A stretch of 7,513 bases of DNA. It comes from CAYLHS01 sp964594235 (GTDB taxonomy: Bacteria > Actinomycetota > Acidimicrobiia > Spongiisociales > UBA4744). Location of the stretch: assembly GCA_964594235.1 (NCBI GenBank), contig CAZQMF010000056.1, forward strand, positions 1 through 7,513, in the 5' to 3' direction. Under the pieces are notes generated by a model. It saw only the letters and a list, made by a program, of their open reading frames with translations. It did not search any database and was not told the DNA's origin. Shown here piece after piece: positions 1-5,734 of this stretch (the first letter of the stretch is position 1; each line of letters starts with the position of its first letter). A program made the translations under genes and the position numbers.

Positions 1-229
1 AACTCTTCTCACGACCCCGAGTCTGCAACAGGGCCGTTACGAAACCGTGACGGGAGGACGGCGCCCCCTCGGAAGGCCGGCACGAGCGGCGAGTACGGCT
101 CTCGGTCCGACAATGGACTTCGTGGCTGAGACTGCTCGACTACCCCGAGATCGAACACGCCGCCGACTGATCCGACCCAGAGCCACTCAACCTTCACGGC
201 GGGTCAGTCACGGAAGAATAGGGTCCCGG
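1..229. other. no supportable gene
   Basis: I see no gene here. Frame 1 on the + strand is open from the window edge to a stop near 127, but its translation is low in hydrophobic residues and resembles no family, so a gene tail entering from the left is possible but unsupported. On the - strand a 62-codon frame with a GTG at 195-197 has no ribosome binding site and an unrecognisable product. A TATTCT sequence on the - strand near 216-221 could be a stray -10 box. Confidence 0.5.
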
Positions 230-535
230 CTACCGGTCATCCCGTGCAAACCACCTGGTCAGCACTCCGAAGTTGAGCGCCCAGCCGGCTCCGAACGCCT
301 TGCCCTGAAGAATGGGACCATCCGGGTTCCAGTAGGTGCTCTTCACTCGTTCGAGTGTCGGCATGCGGAAGTCGTAGGGTACGAAGTCGGCAACCTTACC
401 GTGCCACGTTCTCTGATCTGGTGGCTTCCGGAGTTCCTGAACGATCGCGATGATCCCGATGACCGCAAAGACCAGGCTCCAGATCCTCCTGGCAGTGGGC
501 ATGCCCTTTCGACGGTCCGTCTTCTCACCCTCCAC
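230..535 (-). CDS. DUF5808-like small membrane protein, 101 aa
   Basis: Small membrane-anchored protein of unknown function. Residues 1-17 are charged, and 18-32 (rich in I, V, A, L, F) form one predicted membrane helix followed by E-L-R-K, so the charged N-tail and the larger C-terminal part sit on opposite sides or the helix is an anchor. The C-terminal part holds the block seen in DUF5808-type domains: V-P-Y-D-F-R-x-P-T near 52-60, then Y-W-N-P-D-G-P near 68-74 and F-G-x-G-W-x-L-N-F near 81-89. That pattern is my basis for the family; no role is established. The start is GTG at 533-535, chosen because AAGGAGAGG lies 5 bases upstream on the coding strand. The length is normal for the family. 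It lies downstream of the AlkZ-like gene on the same strand, but 323 bases of decayed DNA separate them, so they are not an operon. Confidence 0.8.
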   Translation of the reverse strand: MEGEKTDRRKGMPTARRIWSLVFAVIGIIAIVQELRKPPDQRTWHGKVADFVPYDFRMPTLERVKSTYWNPDGPILQGKAFGAGWALNFGVLTRWFARDDR

Positions 536-540
536 GTGTC

Positions 541-567
541 CCTCTCCTTGCTCTCACGTCGAACCTA
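541..567 (-). promoter_or_regulatory. -10 box and ribosome binding site of the DUF5808-like gene
   Basis: On the - strand TAGGTT (562-567) fits the actinobacterial TANNNT -10 pattern. It would place the transcript start near 555, giving a leader of about 20 bases that contains AAGGAGAGG (541-549). The same TAGGTT and a similar leader length precede the lipoprotein gene at 2359. No convincing -35 box is seen. Confidence 0.4.
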
Positions 568-717
568 CCCGACAGACAAGGGCCAGTGTTGCGGGTCCTT
601 CGGGAAGCGGGCGATCATCGACGCCTGCGGAGCGCGTGCTCGTACGCCTCCTGGCTGCTGGGGAGTAGGAACGCAGGGCCGATGACCGCTGGCAAGGCGG
701 ACGTTGGGAAAGACAGT

Positions 718-819
718 TCAGGCGACGTTGCGGAGACGGGGCAGCAACTTCCCCGCCGTCGTCGCGCCCGCCCCAGGATCACGTACGACGATGACGTCGT
801 AGGCGACGGCGCTCCTCAA
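718..819 (-). pseudogene. possible remnant of an FAD/NAD(P)-dependent oxidoreductase N-terminus
   Basis: From a possible TTG start at 817-819 the - strand encodes 33 residues containing AYDVIVV, then RDPGAGATTAGKLL, then a TGA stop at 718-720. The spacing and flanks match the first beta strand and glycine turn of flavoproteins (typically YDVIVVGGGPAGATTARLL). The diagnostic glycines of GxGxxG are replaced by R-D-P, although the segment length is preserved. A stop follows just after the first helix, and no downstream frame continues the fold recognisably. I infer a decayed gene fragment. A chance resemblance cannot be excluded because only about 20 residues are informative. Confidence 0.3.
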
Positions 820-858
820 CCAGAAGGTCGGAAGGCGGCCTTTGGTCGACGGTCGTTC

Positions 859-1866
859 CTACTCCCCCCAGCTGACGGTGATCTCGTCGGTGAGAGGCAG
901 CGTCATCGCTTCGGTCTCAATTGCGTCGACCATTCGCTTCGTGAGCTCCCCCCATGGAAACACCGTCAGCTTGCCCCTGGTGCGACGCCACGTGCCGACG
1001 ATCTCACCGTCGGCCAGCACCGCACCCGGCCACACACGCGACGTCCACAAGTCCTGGCGTTGATCGTCATCATCAACGAGCAGCTCACGGTCCCGACCCC
1101 ACAGCAGGTAGTAGGTGTCGCCGCTCGGGAGAAGCCGGGCCGGCGCCGGTGGGAGTGGCGCCCCGAGGAAAGCGTCCTCGTCCTTGGCGAGGATCCACGC
1201 ATCGCCGATCGGCGTGTCGACCGGGACCAGCTCGTTCCCCAGGTCAAAGAAGGTCCGCTCTCCTCTCCGGATGCCTGCCCAGTGGCTGAACGCTTCCGGC
1301 GTCGACGGACCGAAGATGTGAAGGTGGCGGCGAACGAGCTCGCGGCGAGCCTCCGCCGGGTCCATCCCCGGTGCCGGCACGGTCCACATGGTCGGTTGGT
1401 GGGCACCTTCCCACCGGATCAGCACAGTCCCTGTTGTGGCGGCGTACCGCAGCACGTTCGGGTCCTTCAGACCAAGCGCGCCACCTGCCTCCCCGAACGG
1501 GATCGGCGGTGATCCGTCGAGCAGCGCGTGCAGGAGTGCCGCGAGATCCTCGGCCCGCTTCCGCCTGGGACCGCTCTCGGGCAGCCGTCCCAGCGAGAAC
1601 ACGGCGAGATCCTGCGCAGCGACGACGTAGACACTGAACCGAGGGCCCCACACCTGAACGAACGAGGGGTCCTCCCATGTCGCCGGGGTGGTTCCTTCAA
1701 CACGAGCGTGAATCGACAGGACGGCGGCGCGGGGCATGCTGTCGGTCAGACCAGCCCATGCTGCAAGATGCAACGACTCGGGACCTGCAGGGAGACGCTG
1801 GTCGAGCAATGAGACCCGTCGCCGGTAGGCAAGGAGCTGGTCACGTTCGAGGCGCAACCGGGACAT
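859..1866 (-). CDS. AlkZ-like winged-helix DNA-binding protein (HTH_42 family), 335 aa
   Basis: Member of the AlkZ/YcaQ-like superfamily (Pfam HTH_42), built of tandem winged helices that bind DNA. Characterised members are DNA glycosylases that excise bulky alkylated bases or unhook crosslinks. Family landmarks are present: an N-terminal L-x-x-x-x-x-P-R-A-A-V-L-S-I-x-A-R segment (40-55), RRHLHIFGPSTPEAFSHWAG (179-198), R-L-L-P-x-x-D near 244-250 and WPGAVLADGEIVGTWRR (279-295). At the place where family members carry the catalytic QxQ or QxD (normally L-Q-x-Q/D-x-P-R), this protein reads L-T-D-S-M-P-R, so glycosylase activity is doubtful. The ATG at 1864-1866 was chosen because homology starts there. 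The frame stays open upstream to 2103, but that part translates repeat B1. There is no ribosome binding site, and a -10 box six bases upstream suggests a leaderless mRNA. The length is usual for the family. Confidence 0.85.
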   Translation of the reverse strand: MSRLRLERDQLLAYRRRVSLLDQRLPAGPESLHLAAWAGLTDSMPRAAVLSIHARVEGTTPATWEDPSFVQVWGPRFSVYVVAAQDLAVFSLGRLPESGPRRKRAEDLAALLHALLDGSPPIPFGEAGGALGLKDPNVLRYAATTGTVLIRWEGAHQPTMWTVPAPGMDPAEARRELVRRHLHIFGPSTPEAFSHWAGIRRGERTFFDLGNELVPVDTPIGDAWILAKDEDAFLGAPLPPAPARLLPSGDTYYLLWGRDRELLVDDDDQRQDLWTSRVWPGAVLADGEIVGTWRRTRGKLTVFPWGELTKRMVDAIETEAMTLPLTDEITVSWGE

Positions 1867-1872
1867 CCGGAC

Positions 1873-1878
1873 ACGGTA
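1873..1878 (-). promoter_or_regulatory. -10 box for a leaderless AlkZ-like gene
   Basis: TACCGT on the - strand is followed by GTCCGG and then ATG, so transcription would begin at the A of the start codon. No ribosome binding site is present, which agrees with leaderless translation. Confidence 0.45.
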
Positions 1879-1899
1879 GCAGTGGGGGGTCTGGGCTGG

Positions 1900-2050
1900 G
1901 TTGGTGGGAACGACCCCCTCCGGCGTCGAGCATCGGCTCGACGCCACCTCCCCGATTCCGGGCTGCGCCCGGCCCCCCTCCGGCTCCCCCCGACGCTCAG
2001 CGTCAGGCTTCGCTGGGGGGCGAGAACCGCTCGCTTCGCTCGCGAGGGGA
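1900..2050. repeat. repeat B1: hairpin-rich intergenic repeat
   Basis: First copy of family B, beginning GTTGGTGGGAACGACCCCCTCC. It holds successive stem-loops: GGCGTCGAG / CTCGACGCC (1922-1945, loop CATCGG), CCGGGC / GCCCGG (1958-1972, loop TGC), GACGC / GCGTC (1992-2004) inside CCCCCC / GGGGGG (1986-2020), and a CGCTCGCTTCGCTCGCG palindrome-like end. A close copy is B2 at 4192-4342, where the first and third stems are partly broken. B1 starts about 34 bases upstream of the AlkZ-like start codon and produces a spurious open extension of that gene. Confidence 0.8.
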
Positions 2051-2154
2051 GGAGACAGGAACCCTCTTCGTCGGGCGTCACTCGAACGAGCAAGTCTCAC
2101 CAACTCCTTAGATGTGCTTCACACGACCTTCATGCGGACGGTGCATAGTGACAG

Positions 2155-2245
2155 TGTTCAAGAGATCGATACCGAGAACTTGAACGTACAACTCATCCTC
2201 CCTTCCCTCCCAAGAGCGCCCCCGACAAAGGGGGCGCTCTCCTTT
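2155..2245 (+). ncRNA. candidate small RNA A1 (unnamed family)
   Basis: If CATAGT (2144-2149) is a -10 box, transcription starts at about 2156, exactly at the foot of the GTTCAAG / CTTGAAC stem. The stem is extended by G-U pairs, then an AGA/GAA internal loop able to form tandem sheared G-A pairs, then TCG / CGA closed by ATAC. Next comes a single-stranded C-rich linker containing CCTCCC, complementary to Shine-Dalgarno sequences, then the terminator. The result would be an RNA of about 90 nt. This is inference from structure and repetition; expression is unknown. Confidence 0.45.
2213..2243 (+). terminator. terminator-like hairpin of A1
   Basis: Stem AGAGCGCCCCC / GGGGGCGCTCT (11 bp) with loop GACAAA, followed by the moderately T-rich CCTTTG. 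Relative to the other copies, the pair next to the conserved 9 bp core is G-C instead of A-T, a compensatory change. Confidence 0.7.
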
Positions 2246-2322
2246 GTGGGGGTGCCCACCGACCCCGAGCTCCACCGCTGAGCATCCCCAGAGAAACTGG
2301 ATGCCTTGGCCACCACCCGCGG

Positions 2323-2352
2323 TAGGTTGCTAGTCAGGCAATCCGGGGAGGG
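2323..2352 (+). promoter_or_regulatory. -10 box and ribosome binding site of the lipoprotein gene
   Basis: TAGGTT (2323-2328) fits TANNNT and gives a leader of about 24 bases. GGGGAGGG (2345-2352) is a strong Shine-Dalgarno sequence six bases before ATG at 2359. It lies only three bases from the in-frame GTG at 2356, which decides the start in favour of ATG. Confidence 0.5.
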
Positions 2353-2358
2353 ATCGTG

Positions 2359-2889
2359 ATGAGGAAGCTGGCACTGCTACTGGTGCTCGTTCTATCGGCA
2401 TGCTCGAGTGGAGGAACGACGGGAACGACAGACCAGGCCGACACCGGATCGTCCGACACCCAAGCAACGACGACCACCGAGGCAGCCCAGTCACAGACGA
2501 CGACCACGGCAGGCGAACAGCCCACCAGTTCGGCGAGCCCCGGACACATCACCCTCACCATCGGAGATCAGACCTGGGAGTTCGAAGGTGCACTCTGTGC
2601 CTACTCGGGGGCAACGCCGGGCGAGAGCGGTTCCGAGTGGAACGTTTCGATGGTCCAGGACGACCTTCAGGTCTACATCAACGACGACTCGACCGGTCGC
2701 TACATCTCGGTAGCCAACATCAAGGACTACGGCACCTTCCAGTGGGAAGCCCACGGTGATGCGGTGACTGCGCTGACGGTCGACGGGAACGACATCAGCG
2801 GAGAAGGCACGTTCGCGGACATGGCGGGCGACGGCGCGCCAACAGACGGCTCGGTGACGGCCACGTGCCCGAGCTGGTTCAAGGGATAG
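2359..2889 (+). CDS. LpqH-like secreted lipoprotein, 176 aa
   Basis: Predicted surface lipoprotein. Residues 1-15 form a short lipoprotein signal: M-R-K, a leucine/valine-rich core, then the lipobox L-S-A-C with Cys15 as the lipidated residue. Residues 16-61 are a low-complexity linker rich in Thr, Ser and Gln (TTTT twice), typical of cell-wall-spanning tethers. The globular domain (62-176) resembles the mycobacterial LpqH/19 kDa antigen family: I-T-L-T-I-G-x-Q-T-W-E-F-E-G near 64-77, two cysteines at 80 and 170 that probably form a disulfide, I-S-G-E-G-T-F-A-D near 146-154 and a terminal T-C-P. The family match is by pattern only. Its biochemical role is unknown; LpqH members are cell-envelope antigens. 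The start is ATG at 2359. It has its own promoter downstream of A1, and repeat A2 begins 18 bases after its stop, so it is a single-gene unit. Confidence 0.8.
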   Translation: MRKLALLLVLVLSACSSGGTTGTTDQADTGSSDTQATTTTEAAQSQTTTTAGEQPTSSASPGHITLTIGDQTWEFEGALCAYSGATPGESGSEWNVSMVQDDLQVYINDDSTGRYISVANIKDYGTFQWEAHGDAVTALTVDGNDISGEGTFADMAGDGAPTDGSVTATCPSWFKG

Positions 2890-2907
2890 TCCACTCGACG
2901 GCCAACT

Positions 2908-3025
2908 TCTCACCGACTCTTTAGGTGCGCTTCACGTCCCGTTAACAGGGGTGGTCCATAGTGAGATCAATCACAGTCTCATCCCCCTCCAACCCAAGCG
3001 CCCCCGACAAAGGGGGCGCTTCCCT
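2908..3025 (+). repeat. repeat A2: shortened copy lacking the 5' hairpin
   Basis: It keeps TCTCACCGACTCTTTAG, TTCAC (2931-2935), the exact 21-base spacing and CATAGT (2957-2962), but the DNA between is otherwise diverged. After CATAGTGA only 13 bases separate it from CTCATCCCCCTCC, so the GTTCAAG / CTTGAAC hairpin region is missing. The C-rich linker and the terminator hairpin remain. It lies between the convergent lipoprotein and split-barrel genes. Confidence 0.8.
2996..3021 (+). terminator. terminator-like hairpin of A2
   Basis: AGCGCCCCC / GGGGGCGCT with loop GACAAA (2997-3020), extended by an A-T pair and followed by TTCCCTATG. The stem is a perfect palindrome, so it could act for the lipoprotein gene on + and perhaps slow transcription from the convergent gene, although no T-run exists on the - strand. 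Confidence 0.65.
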
Positions 3026-3060
3026 ATGGGGCTGCTACCGGTCGGCGACAAGCCGGATCC

Positions 3061-3567
3061 TCAAGACCCACCATCGACCGGCATCCAGAAGGTGAACATG
3101 CGCCGTGCGATGATCCGCGCATACTGCGGGTTCGACTCGAGGACCTCCTCGAACCAGGGTCCGTACACACCCACGACTGTCTGTCGGAAGTGGGCATACT
3201 CGAGTGACGCCACGTCGATCAGTTCGGCCACACCGTGAACGGTGACGGCGAGCTCTTCACCGGGCAGGTGCGTCGCACTGACCGCGGGACGGTGTCGAAT
3301 GTGCCGCATCCTCACCGATTCGGGCGACGATGCGAAGTAGAAGCATCCCCGATAGAAGATGCCATCAACCGGGCCGGCGATCGGCCTTCCGTCCTCCGTC
3401 ACCGTCGCCACCACGAGCAGGCACATCCCTTGGAGCTTCTCAGAGAGAGCTTGCGCGTTGAGGCGACGCTCGGTCGTGATGATCTCCAGCAGATGGTTAC
3501 CCGCGTTCGCATAGCTGTCGTCGAGGAGACGCTGGAGTTCAACGAAATCCTCGGGTGATTCGTGCAC
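3061..3567 (-). CDS. pyridoxamine 5'-phosphate oxidase-like FMN split-barrel protein, 168 aa
   Basis: Predicted cytosolic flavin- or deazaflavin-binding split-barrel protein. Residues about 1-38 are an acidic helical lead (H-E-S-P-E-D-F). The barrel core follows: L-L-V-V-A-T-V-T-E-D-G-R-P-I-A-G-P-V-D-G-I-F-Y (50-72), F-Y-F-A-S-S-P-E-S-V-R-M-R-H-I-R-H-R-P-A-V-S (77-98) and L-A-V-T-V-H-G-V-A-E-L-I-D (106-118). In this superfamily the S-x-x-S/R-M-R-H-I stretch contacts the flavin phosphate. The substrate cannot be told; many such proteins are of unknown function rather than true PdxH. The GTG start at 3565-3567 is preferred because an earlier in-frame start near 3630 adds an Arg-rich non-homologous stretch, and a -10 box sits seven bases upstream of the GTG. 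No ribosome binding site is visible. It is convergent with the lipoprotein gene. Confidence 0.8.
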   Translation of the reverse strand: MHESPEDFVELQRLLDDSYANAGNHLLEIITTERRLNAQALSEKLQGMCLLVVATVTEDGRPIAGPVDGIFYRGCFYFASSPESVRMRHIRHRPAVSATHLPGEELAVTVHGVAELIDVASLEYAHFRQTVVGVYGPWFEEVLESNPQYARIIARRMFTFWMPVDGGS

Positions 3568-3798
3568 GGGAGGCAGCCTACGGCCGCACCTCACCAACGG
3601 GGCACGATGTTGTCCGCTGCGAGAAGACAAGACCCCCCTCGGAGGATCTCCCCCAACGGTCGTCCGCTACCAGGAGGAGAGGACAAGCCACTCCCTGGAA
3701 CAAGAAACGAGTCGGCCCGCGGTCGGACTGCACCTCACACCGGGTTCAAGACTCATGACTGACGATCGAAGACCAACGAACCGAAGGCCCTCCACGAG
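3568..3798. other. gene-free stretch before repeat A3
   Basis: Apart from the -10 box at its left edge, nothing is supported. Short + strand frames are open for up to about 67 codons but resemble nothing. The stretch near 3640-3680 (CTCCCCCAACGGTCG... CCAGGAGG) faintly resembles an inverted, eroded family C core. Confidence 0.4.
3575..3580 (-). promoter_or_regulatory. -10 box for a leaderless split-barrel gene
   Basis: TAGGCT on the - strand, then seven bases, then GTG. This fits a leaderless transcript. A TTGGTG lies 11 bases further upstream, too close for a standard -35 box. Confidence 0.4.
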
Positions 3799-3858
3799 TC
3801 TCATCAACTCTTTAGGTCCACTTCACCCTGGATTCATGTGGACGGTGCATAGTGACAG

Positions 3859-3949
3859 TGTTCAAGAGATCGATACCGAGAACTTGAACGTACAACTTAT
3901 CCTCCCTTCCCTCCCAAAAGCGCCCCCGACAAAGGGGGCGCTTCTCTTG
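3859..3949 (+). ncRNA. candidate small RNA A3
   Basis: It has the same predicted architecture as A1: start at the foot of the 5' hairpin, AGA/GAA internal loop, C-rich linker (CATCCTCCCTTCCCTCCC) and terminator. No gene follows for more than 570 bases, so a leader or attenuator role for this copy is unlikely, which favours a free-standing RNA. Confidence 0.45.
3918..3949 (+). terminator. terminator-like hairpin of A3
   Basis: AGCGCCCCC / GGGGGCGCT with loop GACAAA (3919-3942), extended by an A-T pair and followed by TCTCTTGT. Confidence 0.65.
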
Positions 3950-3990
3950 TGCGGCGAGGTGTGAGCCCAGGCTTCGGTTCCTGCGGTGAT

Positions 3991-4190
3991 GTTGGCGGGA
4001 ACCACCCCCTCCGGCGTCATGTCGGTCCCCCCCAGGAGCCCGGAGGGCGACTGTTTCTCCCCCCAGCGAGGCCCGTCAGGGCCGAGTGTTGGGGGGTGTA
4101 CCCCGAAGGGGGGAAGGGGGTCCAGGCGCAGCCTGGGAGGGGAAAGTACCGCAGCGGCGAAGCCGCTGGGGTAGGGGGGGCACTTCGTAA
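3991..4190. repeat. partial repeat B3 fused to a hairpin array
   Basis: It begins as family B (GTTGGCGGGAACCACCCCCTCCGG, 3991-4014), switches to a family C-like block (GGTCCCCCCAGGAG, then GGGCGAC, 4024-4051), and continues as a run of stem-loops: CCCCCCA / TGGGGGG (4059-4096) enclosing GGCCC / GGGCC (4070-4083), CCCC-GAA-GGGG (4101-4111), CCAGGC-GCA-GCCTGG (4122-4136) and CAGCGGC-GAA-GCCGCTG (4152-4168). Most inner loops are three bases. No coding content is credible. Confidence 0.7.
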
Positions 4191-4191
4191 C

Positions 4192-4342
4192 TACGTTGGT
4201 GGGAACCACCCCCTCCGGCGTCAAGCATCAGCTCGACGCCACCTCCCCCATTCCGGGCTACGCCCGGCCCCCCTCCGGCTCCCGCCAACGCTCAGCCTCA
4301 GGCTTCGCTGGGGGGAGAGAACCACTCGCTTCACTCGCCGGC
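4192..4342. repeat. repeat B2: second full copy of family B
   Basis: It matches B1 from GTTGGTGGGAAC onward through the CACTCGCTTCACTCGCCGG end. The CCGGGC / GCCCGG stem (loop TAC) is kept. The GGCGTC-AG / CTCGACGCC stem has an A-C mismatch, and the CCCCCC / GGGGGG stem is broken. The changes are not compensatory, which suggests drift of an old copy. It is preceded by ACGTTGGTGGGAACC, related to the motif closing family C. Confidence 0.75.
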
Positions 4343-4352
4343 TCTCGGTCTT

Positions 4353-4534
4353 GGGTTTTCGGTACGACACTCGCTCTGACGCCTCGTGGTGTCCCGGGCC
4401 GCACCTTCAACGCCGGCTGTCAGCTGCGGGCGGAGCGAGCATGCTGGTCCCCCCAGGAGCTCGAAGACCGACGTTGGGAGGAAACAGAGGGCTCGCCAAG
4501 CTCACCACCCCGGGTAGCCTCGCAGGGATGGTCC
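4353..4534 (+). repeat. repeat C1, carrying the YcaQ promoter and start codon
   Basis: Family C copy. It runs from GGGTTTTCGG through GACACTCG-CTGACGCCTCG, CGGCTGTCAGCTGCG, CGGAGCGAGC (4431-4440), GGTCCCCCCAGGAGCTCGAAG and ACGTTGGGAGGAA (4471-4483) to TAGCCTCGCAGGGATGGTCC. Positions 4353-4483 match the copy at the window end (7378-7508), and 4431-4534 match C2 (6254-6356). The -10 box and ATG of the YcaQ gene lie inside the part shared with C2. Confidence 0.8.
4515..4520 (+). promoter_or_regulatory. -10 box for a leaderless YcaQ-type gene
   Basis: TAGCCT, then CGCAGGG, then ATG at 4528. The seven-base gap fits transcription starting at the ATG. The sequence is duplicated in C2 near 6337-6342, there followed by GTG instead of ATG. 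Confidence 0.4.
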
Positions 4535-5625
4535 ACGAGTTGACACGTACCGAAGCGCGTCGCATTGCGGTACGTGCACAACTCCTCGACGCCAACCGTC
4601 CCCACGATCTCCTCGAGGTCATCCGTCACCTGACGTTCCTCCAGCTCGATCCGACCGACGCCATCGCCCCGAACGTTCACCTCGTCGCGTGGAGTCGTCT
4701 CGGGTCGTCGTACTCACGAGCAGAACTCGATGCAGCACTCGAACAACGAAAGCTCGTCGAGTTGCACGCGCGAATCCGGCCTGCCGAGGACATGAAGCTG
4801 TACCGGGCCAGGATGACAGAGCGGCAGCAAGGCGAGCATCTTTTCGACTGGCAGGAGCATGGCAACGCCTGGGTCATGGCCAACGACGCCTGCCGGCGCG
4901 ACATCCTCGACCGGCTCGCTGCGTCGGGGCCACTCGCCTCCAGGGAGCTGCCGGACACCTGCGTGAAGCCGTGGAGGTCGACAGGGTGGACCAACAACAG
5001 AAACGTCACCCAGATGCTCGAACTCATGACGTCGCGCGGTGAGGTCGCCATCGCAGGACGGATCGGCCGGGAGCGACTCTGGGACCTCGCGTCGCGTGTC
5101 TACCCGGACGAGCCGGCGGTTCCCGTCGACGAGGCACGACGACTTCGCAACGAGCGTCGCCTCCACTCCCTTGGGATCGCGCGAGCCAAAGCGCAGCAGG
5201 CTCCGGTCGAGCCCTGGGACGTCGGCTACGCGGGTGAACCCGCCGTCGTCGAAGGAGTCAAGGGCGAGTGGCGCGTCGACTCTGCCTATCTGAGCGGGCG
5301 GTTCGAGGGTCGTGCGGCCCTGCTGTCGCCGTTCGACCGCCTCAGCCACGACCGCAAACGCACTACCGAGCTGTTCGAGTTCGACTACATCCTCGAGATG
5401 TACAAACCGGCGGCGAAGCGCCGCTGGGGATACTTCGCTCTGCCGATCCTCTATGGCGACCGCCTCGTCGGGAAGCTCGATGCCACGGCCGACAAGAAAG
5501 CCGGCGTGCTGCGAGTCAACACCGTGCACCAGGACGTCGAGTTCACCAAGACGATGACGACGGCGATCAGCCGGGAGATCAAAGACCTCGCCCGCTGGCT
5601 CGAACTCGACCTGGCGATGAGCTGA
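4528..5625 (+). CDS. ycaQ: YcaQ-type crosslink-repair DNA glycosylase (HTH_42 family), 365 aa
   Basis: Member of the YcaQ branch of the AlkZ-like family; E. coli YcaQ unhooks DNA interstrand crosslinks and removes bulky alkylated bases. Landmarks: L-T-R-x-E-A-R-R-I-A-x-R-A-Q (5-18) opening the first helix, F-L-Q-L-D-P-T-D-A-I (37-46) with the catalytic Q-x-D motif intact at 39-41, and the strongly conserved C-terminal block LSPFDRLSHDRKRT (266-279), F-D-Y-I-L-E-M-Y-K-P (285-294), A-K-R-R-W-G-Y-F-A-L-P-I-L (296-308) and D-R-L-V-G-K-L-D (311-318). The ATG at 4528 is chosen because family homology begins a few residues later. The frame is open upstream to 3949 but translates repeats. There is no ribosome binding site. 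A perfect CCCCCGGGGG palindrome lies 10 bases after the stop. A related paralogue without the catalytic motif is encoded at 859-1866. Confidence 0.9.
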   Translation: MVHELTRTEARRIAVRAQLLDANRPHDLLEVIRHLTFLQLDPTDAIAPNVHLVAWSRLGSSYSRAELDAALEQRKLVELHARIRPAEDMKLYRARMTERQQGEHLFDWQEHGNAWVMANDACRRDILDRLAASGPLASRELPDTCVKPWRSTGWTNNRNVTQMLELMTSRGEVAIAGRIGRERLWDLASRVYPDEPAVPVDEARRLRNERRLHSLGIARAKAQQAPVEPWDVGYAGEPAVVEGVKGEWRVDSAYLSGRFEGRAALLSPFDRLSHDRKRTTELFEFDYILEMYKPAAKRRWGYFALPILYGDRLVGKLDATADKKAGVLRVNTVHQDVEFTKTMTTAISREIKDLARWLELDLAMS

Positions 5626-5734
5626 CGGTTTCTTCCCCCGGGGGATTCGCAGCTTCGCGAGGAGAGCAAACGAATCTCACCCACTCCTTAGATGTGCTTC
5701 ACACGACCTTCATACGGACGGTGCATAGTGACAG

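Larger units (their letters stand above)
536..858. other. decayed intergenic region
   Basis: This gap between two - strand genes holds no intact gene. It contains the probable flavoprotein remnant listed separately (718-819), an ACGTTGGGAA sequence at 701-710 resembling the motif that ends repeat family C, and the promoter of the DUF5808-like gene at its left edge. Other short - strand frames between 540 and 717 are open for 17-33 codons but match nothing I know. The whole stretch reads as an eroded gene plus repeat debris. Confidence 0.4.
2095..2245 (+). repeat. repeat A1: promoter-like block, 5' hairpin, C-rich linker, terminator
   Basis: First of five copies of family A. In order: TCTCACCAACTCCTTAG at the left edge, TTCAC (2118-2122), exactly 21 bases, CATAGT (2144-2149), hairpin GTTCAAG / CTTGAAC (2156-2162 with 2179-2185), a pyrimidine-rich stretch (2191-2210) and a GC-rich hairpin (2213-2240). 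It lies between repeat B1 and the lipoprotein promoter. Copies A3 and A4 are nearly identical from GGACGG to CTTGAAC. Confidence 0.9.
3799..3949 (+). repeat. repeat A3: full-length copy
   Basis: It carries the TCTCATCAACTCTTTAG edge, TTCAC, 21 bases, CATAGT (3848-3853), hairpin GTTCAAG / CTTGAAC (3860-3866 with 3883-3889), C-rich linker and terminator. It differs from A1 mainly before position 3834 and matches it almost perfectly afterwards. It stands at the head of the largest non-coding island. Confidence 0.9.

Noticed and set aside
586..1512. 308-codon + strand frame across 586-1512
   Set aside because: It is antisense to the AlkZ-like gene, Arg- and Pro-rich and without a recognisable domain: a shadow of high GC content.
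1867..2103. N-terminal extension of the AlkZ-like gene (79 residues)
   Set aside because: It is the translation of repeat B1; homology begins at the ATG at 1866, which has its own -10 box.
2133..2280. Conserved small peptide (TVHSDSVQEIDTENLN) encoded in family A
   Set aside because: The three copies are nearly identical in DNA, so the shared peptide adds nothing; A2 and A5 do not keep the frame, while RNA stems are kept or replaced.
1900..4342. An insertion sequence behind the B/C repeats
   Set aside because: No transposase, no consistent terminal inverted repeats and no target-site duplication can be seen; the units are mosaics of hairpins.
3949..4527. 193-residue extension upstream of the YcaQ-type gene
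   Set aside because: It translates repeats B3, B2 and C1; family homology begins just after the ATG at 4528.
4714..5529. 271-codon - strand frame inside the YcaQ gene
   Set aside because: It is the antisense shadow of a clear family member.
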